64,000 bases of DNA, from positions 62,001 through 126,000 of the forward strand of contig NZ_FRCW01000004.1 of NCBI RefSeq assembly GCF_900143055.1, written 5' to 3'. This DNA comes from Fibrobacter sp. UWR3 (GTDB lineage: Bacteria; Fibrobacterota; Fibrobacteria; Fibrobacterales; Fibrobacteraceae). The notes under the pieces are model-generated. The model saw only the letters and a list, made by a program, of their open reading frames with translations. It did not search any database and was not told the DNA's origin. This document shows positions 57,961-64,000 of this stretch, piece after piece. The position numbers were made by a program, and so were the translations under genes. Each line of letters opens with the position of its first letter. The first letter of the stretch is position 1.

Positions 57961-58338
57961 ATGCTTGTTGCTTGCGGGATTGCAGAACGGGAAGGGAAGT
58001 TGCTTGTGTGCAAAAGGCCTTCGGGCGTGCCTTACGCGGGTGCCTGGGAGTTCCCTTCCGAGGAACTCGCGGAAGGGGAAACTCTTGAAAATTGTGTAAA
58101 AACGGCGTTTTTTGACCGTATTTCGGCTGTTTTGGCCGAGAATCGTGCCATTTTCGCGTTCGATTCTGCGTGTGTGCCCGGGTGCCGGCTTTTTACATTC
58201 AAGGTAAACTTTTTTGAAACAAAAATGAGCCTAAATGGCTACAAAGATGCCCGTTGGGTGCGAAAAGAGAAACTTTGTAGGCTTCGGCTGCACCCCGACA
58301 GTGTGACAATGGTCAAAGAAATTGAAAATTTTTCGTGA
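57961..58338 (+). CDS. Nudix-fold protein with degenerate catalytic box
   Basis: The 125-residue protein has the MutT-like N-terminus (MLVACGIAEREGKLLVCKRPSGVPYAGAWEFP) and length. The Nudix box reads SEELAEGETLENCVKTAFFDRISA: the expected REUxEE is TAFFDR, so the metal-binding Glu residues are lost. The substrate side (WEFP, RWVRKEKL) is retained. An inactive relative or a binding/regulatory protein is likely. AAGGGGAG sits six nt before ATG. Confidence 0.75.
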   Translation: MLVACGIAEREGKLLVCKRPSGVPYAGAWEFPSEELAEGETLENCVKTAFFDRISAVLAENRAIFAFDSACVPGCRLFTFKVNFFETKMSLNGYKDARWVRKEKLCRLRLHPDSVTMVKEIENFS

Positions 58339-58421
58339 AAATTCGTGCAGAAACATATTTTTTATTTATATTTCTGCTCAGTCGTAATTACGATAAAACC
58401 AAATCCTTAAGGAGTAAAAAA

Positions 58422-58859
58422 ATGAAAAAAGGTATCGCTGCTCTCGTTTGCGCTGGCATGATCACCCTCACGGGCTGCTATGGCAGCAACGCTTGCTTCG
58501 AAAAGCTTCACAAGTGGAACGGCACGCTTGGCAACAAGTGGCTCAACTCCATCGTTCACTTCTTCCTGCAGATCTTCGGTGTGTACTGGATTTGCCTTGG
58601 CCTCATCGACGGCCTCGTGCTCAACACCATCGAATTCTGGACTGGCTCCAACCCGCTCGCTGCTGGTGACTCCTACTTCGAACAGGATGCCCAGGGCAAC
58701 TCCATCGCTGCCGTGAAGAACGCCGATGGCTCCATGAGCGTCGAACTCACCTCTGCTGCTGGCGAAAAGGCTAGCCTCACGCTCCAGCGCGACGAAAACG
58801 TTGTCCGCGCTCTCGACGCCGAAGGCAACCTCGTTGCTCAGTACGACATCGCCAAGTAA
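58422..58859 (+). CDS. DUF3332-family lipoprotein
   Basis: The 145-residue lipoprotein has lipobox LTGC (Cys19). Typical DUF3332 features follow: SNACFEKLHKWNGTLGNKWLNSIVHFFLQIFGVYWICLGLIDGLVLNTIEFWTGSNPL, with two hydrophobic stretches. The C-terminal polar beta region (SMSVELTSAAGEKASLTLQRDENVVRALDAEGN) is also typical. AAGGAG lies about 7 nt before ATG. The gene is strongly codon-biased (GCT, AAG, CTC), suggesting high expression. Function unknown. Confidence 0.87.
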   Translation: MKKGIAALVCAGMITLTGCYGSNACFEKLHKWNGTLGNKWLNSIVHFFLQIFGVYWICLGLIDGLVLNTIEFWTGSNPLAAGDSYFEQDAQGNSIAAVKNADGSMSVELTSAAGEKASLTLQRDENVVRALDAEGNLVAQYDIAK

Positions 58860-58882
58860 TTTCTACTTCGGAAATGTTTTGG

Positions 58883-58915
58883 AACCCTGGCACATGCCAG
58901 GGTTTCTTTTTTATA
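58883..58915 (+). terminator. Rho-independent terminator
   Basis: AACCCTGGCA-CA-TGCCAGGGTT is followed by TCTTTTTTAT. Confidence 0.9.
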
Positions 58916-58916
58916 A

Positions 58917-59060
58917 CCGCTCGTTCGTCGTCTTGGGTTGAGAACCTCCGGTTCCTCACTCGCTCCCACCTAAAGGTGGCCATGCCCACATAGGCACTGA
59001 AGTGCCAAGTGGTCAAAGGTCGCCAACACGGCACGCTTGCGCCGTGCCGCTTATGGCTCA
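58917..59060. repeat. Array of small hairpins
   Basis: Successive palindromes: GAACC-TCC-GGTTC, CCACC-TAAA-GGTGG, GGCACT-GA-AGTGCC and CGGCACG-CTTG-CGCCGTGCCG. Spacer words such as CATGCC and TATGGCTCAC resemble those of the other elements. No gene is supported. It separates the DUF3332 gene from the kinase operon. Confidence 0.7.
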
Positions 59061-59153
59061 CATTATACTGCTTATTGGCCTGTTTTTTAATAAAAAGTGC
59101 AATTTTTGCGTTGTAAACCGCTTTTTTCTTGAATTTTAATGTATTTTGGGGGT

Positions 59154-59861
59154 ATGGCAAGGCGTTTTGCAAAAGTTGGACGCTTGGTTGCGGTATTGCT
59201 TACTGCAATCTGTTTCTGCGCGTGCGTCGAGGATGACGTGAATCGCGGGAACGATGCGCTCCGCATTGGCGACTACGACCGTGCCGTGGCGAACTTCTCG
59301 AAGGCGCTCGACATGCAGCCGGCGAATCGCGACGCGCGCTATGGCCTTGCGCTGGCCTACTATTCCATTGCCGAAGAGAACGAACGCCTGAAGGTCCCTG
59401 TTCTTGAAACCTGGCAGCGCACCGTGAACGAATTCCGCATCCTTTCGCGCGTGGATTCTAGCGGGCGCATTTCCGGAACGTATTCCACGAGCCTGTTCTA
59501 CCTGGCGCGCGCGACGCTTGCAAGCAACGGGCATGCCGATGTGCTCCCGCTACTCGACAAGTCTATCGCCCTCGATAGCGCGAACTACTTCAGTTACAAC
59601 CTGAAGGCGCTTGTGCTCGGGAATCTCGGGCGCACCGAGGAAGCAAAGAAGATTTTCGTCTTTATCGTGACGAAGAACCCGAAGTTCGCCTCGGCCTACT
59701 TGAACCTGGGCAATATCTACTGGACCGAGGGCGACATAGAATCCGCGTGGGATATATGGTCGATGGGGCACGAGGCGCTGCCCGAAAATGCTGGACTTGC
59801 GCGCTGGACGGCTGTTGCAGAAGATTCACTCAAGGCTCTTGCCATTGCGGGTGAACTATGA
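59154..59861 (+). CDS. TPR lipoprotein
   Basis: The 235-residue lipoprotein has a basic N-terminus and hydrophobic signal with lipobox CFCAC (Cys about 26). It contains about four TPR units (GNDALRIGDYDRAVANFSKALDMQP, ARATLASNGHADVLPLLDKSIALD, LKALVLGNLGRTEEAKKIFVFI, LNLGNIYWTEGDIESAWDIW). Such proteins scaffold envelope complexes. The stop overlaps the kinase start (ATGA), so it is the first gene of a three-gene signalling operon. The start at 59154 is preferred; 59139 lacks support. Confidence 0.8.
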   Translation: MARRFAKVGRLVAVLLTAICFCACVEDDVNRGNDALRIGDYDRAVANFSKALDMQPANRDARYGLALAYYSIAEENERLKVPVLETWQRTVNEFRILSRVDSSGRISGTYSTSLFYLARATLASNGHADVLPLLDKSIALDSANYFSYNLKALVLGNLGRTEEAKKIFVFIVTKNPKFASAYLNLGNIYWTEGDIESAWDIWSMGHEALPENAGLARWTAVAEDSLKALAIAGEL

Positions 59862-61033
59862 GCGTGCTTGCCGGAGTGAACCGTTGTGCATTGTTGCACG
59901 AGGGTGGCGAGGCTCAGGTCTACGCGCTTGAATCGGATGGCAAGAAGTATGTGCTCAAGTGGTATGCCGACGGCGTTCAGATTGATTCCCGTGTGGTAGA
60001 AGCTCTCCTGCGCGAACGCATTCCGGGCGTCTACCGCCTGATGGAAGCGGGCAAGAAGGCGGGCCGTCACTACCTGGTGTACGAGTTTATCGAAGGCGTT
60101 TCGGTTGCGGATCTCGCGAGCATCTCCACTGCGAGCAATCCCCCTGCGGGCCCCTTCGCAGCAAAGGATGGTTGCGTTCCCGCGCCGGTAGCAATTTCGC
60201 TTGTACGTAACCTGGCGCAGTCGCTCGCGCAACTTTCAAAAAAAGACGTTCACCACGGGGACCTGAGCCCCTCCAACGTGCTTGTGACGGCGGACGCTGC
60301 TCCGGTGCTTATCGACTGCGGGATAGTGGGCCCGGGCGCCCTCGCGTATGCTGCGCCCGAACGCATCCAGGGCAAGCCCGCCACGGTAAAGAGCGACATG
60401 TACAGCCTGGGGCTATTGCTCTACCGGCTTGTTGCGGGCGAGAACCTGCTGCACTGCGACTGCTTCGATGGCTTTGCGCAGGCCGCGGCGGAAATAGATG
60501 CGGTGGATGTGACTGCGCTCCTCTACGGCAAGGGAATGGATGCGGAAATCCTTTCCACACTAGCTCCCTTGTGGAAGGCGACGCTACGTGCCGACCCTGC
60601 CGAACGTGCCGAAGATTTCGAGGAACTCGACGAACTGCTTGAGATTGCCTTTGACGCCGCCTCCCGCGGGTCGGTCACCTGGGAAACCATTCGTGATGCC
60701 TTTACCAAGAACATTGCTGCGAAAATCGGAACGAATTGTCGCGACGCGGGTGCGGAATGCGGCTTGCCTCCCGAATTTGCAGTGACGAAGCCCACAGGTC
60801 ACCGCAAATTCGCTGTTTTTGCGGGGGTATTAGGATTTATATTGTTTGTGTTGGTATTGTTTTTCGCGCTTGCTCCCAGGCAACCGTCTATCGATGAGAC
60901 TGGTGCGAAGATACTTTCCAACTCGAGGTCTCTCGAAGGCGCTACCGGACTGGTCGCGGATTCTTCGGGCGATGCGGGCCGGATTTCGGGCGAGGTGCTG
61001 GAATCCCTGCCTGTGCCGGAACGGCCCGAATGA
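59858..61033 (+). CDS. Ser/Thr protein kinase with C-terminal membrane span
   Basis: The 391-residue protein has a Gly-rich loop HEGGEAQVY (14-22), the VAIK-type Lys34 (YVLKWY), a catalytic loop HHGDLSPSNVLV with Asp and Asn (HGD instead of HRD, a non-RD kinase), and DCG in place of DFG. AAPE and SDMYSLGLLLYRLV follow. The activation segment between DCG and APE is only about ten residues. A membrane helix lies near 318-340, then a short extracytoplasmic tail. The target is unknown; the downstream sigma-54 activator is an obvious candidate (inference). Confidence 0.85.
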   Translation: MSVLAGVNRCALLHEGGEAQVYALESDGKKYVLKWYADGVQIDSRVVEALLRERIPGVYRLMEAGKKAGRHYLVYEFIEGVSVADLASISTASNPPAGPFAAKDGCVPAPVAISLVRNLAQSLAQLSKKDVHHGDLSPSNVLVTADAAPVLIDCGIVGPGALAYAAPERIQGKPATVKSDMYSLGLLLYRLVAGENLLHCDCFDGFAQAAAEIDAVDVTALLYGKGMDAEILSTLAPLWKATLRADPAERAEDFEELDELLEIAFDAASRGSVTWETIRDAFTKNIAAKIGTNCRDAGAECGLPPEFAVTKPTGHRKFAVFAGVLGFILFVLVLFFALAPRQPSIDETGAKILSNSRSLEGATGLVADSSGDAGRISGEVLESLPVPERPE

Positions 61034-61052
61034 CGTAATGGAGTAATTAGGT

Positions 61053-62507
61053 ATGAAGACAGAAACGATGCTTGCAACGGAAAAGATGCTGGACGTGGTG
61101 AAGACCCTCCTTGACGAGGAACAGCCCGAAAGTCTTTTCTCGAAAATTCTTGAAGTGGCGAAAAGCGTGCTCCGTGCGGATGCCGCAGTGCTGGATATTT
61201 CGGGCGAGACGCCCCTCCACTTTTCGAACCCGGAGCAGGTGAGCATTTCTATTTCGGCGGTGAGGCAGGCGAAGAGCGAACGGCGGGCGGTGGTGTGGAA
61301 CCAGCTCGACGACGATACCGCAGACCTTTCGAAGTCTATTGTGCAGAACCAGCTCACGAGTATCATGGTTTCCCCGTTCCGCACTCCCGATAGCGAATCC
61401 GGCTACCTGTACCTGCAGCGCGCCGCACGCGAGGAACCCTTTACCGAAGAAGACAGCGCCCTGTTCGATTCGTTCGTGGCGGTGTGCGAAAAGTTTGCCT
61501 TTGCCGCCTACGACCGCCTGCGCGACAAGGAATCGCTCGATGTTTTGAAGAACGTTGTACGTAAGGACGGGATTGTTTATTCGAGCAAGGCTATGGCAGA
61601 CCTTGTCGCCCTGGCCGAAAAGCTTTCCACGCTTCCGCTACCCGTGATTATCCGCGGCGAAACCGGTACGGGCAAGGAAGTGTTTGCACGCTTTATCCAT
61701 AACCACAGCCCGCGTGCGGAACGCCCGTTTATTGCGGTAAACTGCGGGGCCATTCCCGAAAACCTGATAGAATCCCTGCTGTTCGGGCATGCGAAGGGCT
61801 CGTTCACCGGGGCGATTGATACCCGCAAGGGATTTTTCGAGGAAGCCGATGGCGGCACGATTTTCCTGGACGAGATTGGCGAACTCCCGATGAACATGCA
61901 GGTGAAACTCCTGCGCGTATTGCAGGAGAAGCACATTACCCGCGTGGGCGACAACCGCGAGATTCCGGTGAACGTGCGCGTGATATCTGCGACGCATGTG
62001 GACTTGGAAGAGGCCGTGCGTGAAAAACGTTTCCGCGAGGACCTGTACTTCCGCATCCAGGTGATGCCGCTCCAGCTGCCGCCCCTGCGTGAACGTGGCC
62101 AGGACGTTATTTTGCTTGCAGAAGAATTTATCAAGCGCTACGGTGCCGAGTACGGTCGTGGCAGGTTCAAGATGAGCCGCAATACTGAAAAGGCGCTGCT
62201 CGGTTACCACTGGCCGGGCAACGTGCGCGAACTCGAGAACCGCATCCAGAAGGGCCTGGTGCAGGCGGTTCACGGCGTTATACAGCCCAAGGATATCGGG
62301 CTTGACGAGGTGCAGAAGGAGGCGAAGGAAAGCCCCCGCACGCTCAAGGAAGCCCGCGAGACCGTGGAACGCGAGGTCATTGGCCGCGCCCTGCAGGATA
62401 GCAATGCGAACCTGACTCTTGCTGCGACGATTTTGGGCATCGACCGCAAGGTGCTGCGCGAAATCATGGAACGCCTGGGCATAAAAAAGGAAGATTTCAA
62501 GAATTAA
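61053..62507 (+). CDS. Sigma-54-dependent transcriptional activator (GAF-AAA-Fis)
   Basis: The 484-residue enhancer-binding protein has an N-terminal GAF-like domain (about 15-165) and the AAA+ domain (about 180-410). The AAA+ domain has Walker A GETGTGKE (about 203-210), the sigma-54 contact loop GSFTGA (about 249-254), Walker B GTIFLDEIGELP, and the sensor region FREDLYFRIQVMPLQLPPLRERGQD. A Fis-type HTH ends it (NLTLAATILGIDRKVLREIM, about 450-470). No response-regulator receiver is present, so activity is set by ligand or kinase. It follows the kinase by 19 nt. Confidence 0.93.
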   Translation: MKTETMLATEKMLDVVKTLLDEEQPESLFSKILEVAKSVLRADAAVLDISGETPLHFSNPEQVSISISAVRQAKSERRAVVWNQLDDDTADLSKSIVQNQLTSIMVSPFRTPDSESGYLYLQRAAREEPFTEEDSALFDSFVAVCEKFAFAAYDRLRDKESLDVLKNVVRKDGIVYSSKAMADLVALAEKLSTLPLPVIIRGETGTGKEVFARFIHNHSPRAERPFIAVNCGAIPENLIESLLFGHAKGSFTGAIDTRKGFFEEADGGTIFLDEIGELPMNMQVKLLRVLQEKHITRVGDNREIPVNVRVISATHVDLEEAVREKRFREDLYFRIQVMPLQLPPLRERGQDVILLAEEFIKRYGAEYGRGRFKMSRNTEKALLGYHWPGNVRELENRIQKGLVQAVHGVIQPKDIGLDEVQKEAKESPRTLKEARETVEREVIGRALQDSNANLTLAATILGIDRKVLREIMERLGIKKEDFKN

Positions 62508-62557
62508 GGGTCTGAAAACTAAAAAACGGAACAAAAAGTACTATAGGAGCAAAAAGT

Positions 62558-62625
62558 CTCGAAATTTTACTTTGGGTGAACGCGAATTTTATGTATATTA
62601 TTTGCTAGAATGCTCGAAATGAGCA
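62558..62625 (+). promoter_or_regulatory. Candidate activator-binding sites upstream of sigma-54 promoter
   Basis: CTCGAAAT occurs at 62558-62565 and 62613-62620, 55 bp apart, on the same face of the helix. The second is inside the palindrome TGCTC-GAAAT-GAGCA. Their place, 25-90 bp before the -24 box, fits enhancer sites. Confidence 0.35.
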
Positions 62626-62648
62626 GTAAATAAAGCCTAAAGGAAAAC

Positions 62649-62664
62649 TGGCACGGTTTTTGCT
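62649..62664 (+). promoter_or_regulatory. Sigma-54 (RpoN) promoter
   Basis: TGGCACG-GTTT-TTGCT matches the consensus -24/-12 element, with the correct GG-N10-GC spacing (GG at 62650-62651, GC at 62662-62663). The predicted transcript start is near 62675, next to the ATG of the following gene. The gene just upstream encodes a sigma-54 activator. Confidence 0.88.
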
Positions 62665-62675
62665 AAGTAATGAGT

Positions 62676-63116
62676 ATGAAACACGCAACTTTCATATCGA
62701 TTATAGGCCTCGCGGCGACGCTTTCGTTCGCCCAGGGCTTTGCAGCGCCGGAATCCAGTGTTCCGACCCCTGCCGAAAGTGCGGAAATTTCTAACCAGAC
62801 CCCGGACTTAGGCGCTAAAGAAAGCGCAGAATGGCAAAAAATGCGTGCAGAACGCAAGCAGGCCCGCGAACAGATCCTTTCCAAGCTGAAGGAAAGGTCC
62901 AATGTTGAAAAACAGGGCATTCGCCAAGACGTTTCGAAAAAACGGAACGAAAAATCTCGCTTTGAGGGAAAACCGCAAAAGAATGAACCTCGCGAGCGTC
63001 AACCGTTTTACGATAGACCCGATTCTCCGAATATGAATCCGATGCGAGGTAACAATCCGCCTGTCCTGCCGCCCCCCTGGTGGTGGCAGCCCCAGCCGGT
63101 TCCACCTCAGCCGTAA
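62676..63116 (+). CDS. Exported basic/proline-rich protein under sigma-54 control
   Basis: The 146-residue protein has a signal peptide (MKHATFISIIGLAATLSFAQGFA), a charged helical region (AEWQKMRAERKQAREQILSKLKERSN), and a Pro/Arg/Asn/Trp-rich C-terminus (PPVLPPPWWWQPQPVPPQP). An alternative start at 62670 adds MS. The sigma-54 promoter puts the transcript 5' end at about 62675, which would make the message leaderless. It overlaps the next gene (TAATG). Function unknown; EAAL/CpxP-like helices are possible but weak. Confidence 0.75.
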   Translation: MKHATFISIIGLAATLSFAQGFAAPESSVPTPAESAEISNQTPDLGAKESAEWQKMRAERKQAREQILSKLKERSNVEKQGIRQDVSKKRNEKSRFEGKPQKNEPRERQPFYDRPDSPNMNPMRGNNPPVLPPPWWWQPQPVPPQP

Positions 63117-64000
63117 TGCGGTCCCTGACATTATTCCTCGTGTTGTTAGCGTCTGCGCTTTTTGCGCAGACGCAACAAGACATTTATAGGCAGGCACTTG
63201 AAGCCGAAGAGGCGGGGGACGTTTCCAAGTCTATTGAACTGTTCGAGAAGGCTCGCGATGCGGGTGGCGAGTACACCGAAGAAATCAGCGAAATCCTGGA
63301 AGCCTACGAGGAGGCCCTGGGTGGCGATGCGGATACTTCGGAGGTGTCTTTCCGTTTCTTGGGCAACTTGGGCTTTTACGGTCTGCACTATGCCGAATAT
63401 GGTTCTACAAAAGACGTTTCCGAAAATGGCGGCGACTTGTTCGCCTCGGTAAGCGGGTACTTGGATTTTTCTACGGGCAACTGGATTCATTCCTTTGGCG
63501 TTGCGTTTGTTTCGGATTGGTTTGTGACGAACGAAGACATGCCCGTGCTCGATACAAACGACTGGACGATGGCTCCGGGGCTGGAGTATTCGCTTGTCGG
63601 GCAGCGCCTGCTCCTGGATATCGGGGTGGACTTCAATATTACGAGCGAAGGGGATTTCAATCCGGCGGGTTACGGCTGGGTGGAATTTGACATCGCGCGA
63701 TATACGGCTCAGCGTTTTGGGGTGGCGGGATCCATTTACTACAGGAAGGATGGCCCGGCGACCGCGGGCGTGTTCGGTTCCTGGCACCGCTCCGAAACCC
63801 AGGGGCTGAACGGCTCTGCCTACCTGGGTGCGAAATACGAGGCCGACTACCTTCTCGACATTCTGGATTATGTCGGTAGCTCGCAAGAGGATTGTGAACG
63901 CGATGCTTGGGGCAACTGCATTGACCAGACATTCCCGACAATAAATTTTGAAGAGGTCGTGGCGAAGTGTGTGGCCGAGAACGGGGATTCGCTCTGCTGG
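63116..64000 (+). CDS. Exported beta-barrel-like protein (partial, runs off window)
   Basis: The 295 residues seen are open at the end. A signal peptide (MRSLTLFLVLLASALFAQ) is followed by a TPR-like segment (IYRQALEAEEAGDVSKSIELFEKAREAGG). Then come alternating strands typical of an outer-membrane barrel (RFLGNLGFYGLHYAEYG, LFASVSGYLDFSTGNWIHSFGVAFVSDW, LLLDIGVDFNITSEG, FGVAGSIYYRKDG, GSAYLGAKYEADYLLD). It begins within the stop of the preceding gene and is in the same predicted sigma-54 operon. Confidence 0.72.
   Translation, partial: MRSLTLFLVLLASALFAQTQQDIYRQALEAEEAGDVSKSIELFEKARDAGGEYTEEISEILEAYEEALGGDADTSEVSFRFLGNLGFYGLHYAEYGSTKDVSENGGDLFASVSGYLDFSTGNWIHSFGVAFVSDWFVTNEDMPVLDTNDWTMAPGLEYSLVGQRLLLDIGVDFNITSEGDFNPAGYGWVEFDIARYTAQRFGVAGSIYYRKDGPATAGVFGSWHRSETQGLNGSAYLGAKYEADYLLDILDYVGSSQEDCERDAWGNCIDQTFPTINFEEVVAKCVAENGDSLCW

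Overview
The window looks like the chromosome of a Fibrobacter-type bacterium (Fibrobacterota, rumen or gut lineage). The evidence is direct. Three proteins carry the Cys/Gly/Trp-rich domain of the Fibrobacter succinogenes major paralogous family (FISUMP). Several lipoproteins have long Ser linkers (SSSSxK repeats) after the lipobox. Signal peptides and lipoproteins are abundant, as in a diderm envelope. The single EF-G has the spirochaete/planctomycete/mitochondrial type 1 signature (AHIDSGKTT). No phage, insertion sequence with transposase, or CRISPR array is visible.

Layout. 1-4.3 kb: tRNA-Asn, a small exported protein, an AlgI-like MBOAT acyltransferase, a FISUMP lipoprotein, and a small gene that appears split by a palindromic element. 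4.7-11.4 kb: scpB-mutS-HD phosphohydrolase, a thioredoxin-like exported protein, ppa, a Pro/Arg-rich exported protein, and metF. 11.5-16.1 kb: an envelope locus (FecR-like lipoprotein, DUF6175/CsgG-like lipoprotein, LPP20-like exported protein) convergent with an LPP20-like lipoprotein. 16.3-24.5 kb: rsmE, a NagD-like HAD phosphatase, a YfhO-like membrane protein, a 36-residue membrane peptide, an ArsR-methyltransferase fusion, PAP2, a double FISUMP protein and a CAP-domain lipoprotein. 24.7-45.8 kb is mostly minus-strand housekeeping: fusA, map, a DEAD-box helicase, pyrE, purU, argS-rsfS-LytR_C, panD, tRNA-Leu, a SPOR protein, miaB, and a HigBA-like toxin-antitoxin pair whose antitoxin carries a zinc-peptidase domain. 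46-54.5 kb is accessory: AT-rich lipoproteins, a glycosidase-like lipoprotein, a duplicated zinc-ribbon membrane protein, a phosphoglycolate phosphatase-like HAD, an exported tyrosine-phosphatase lipoprotein, a PD-(D/E)XK-like nuclease, and a 201-bp tandem repeat array upstream of that nuclease. 54.6-64 kb holds signalling genes: a diguanylate cyclase with a membrane-anchored solute-binding protein, a degenerate Nudix protein, a DUF3332 lipoprotein, then a TPR lipoprotein - Ser/Thr kinase - sigma-54 activator operon. That operon is followed by a consensus sigma-54 promoter, an exported peptide and a beta-barrel-like protein cut by the window end.

Four observations stand out. (1) Three tandem 201-202 bp units at 53069-53577, each with two hairpins built on the invariant arms TAGGACTAAA/TTTAGTCCTA, lie beside a nuclease gene. 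(2) At least twelve genes have a TAtaTT-like hexamer exactly 6-7 nt before an ATG/GTG start and no Shine-Dalgarno sequence, which points to leaderless mRNAs. (3) A family of small palindromic elements has conserved flanks and compensatorily changed stems; two copies sit in a 183-bp insertion flanked by a 9-bp near-duplication that splits a gene. (4) A kinase/sigma-54 activator module faces its own predicted sigma-54 promoter, which abuts the target's start codon.
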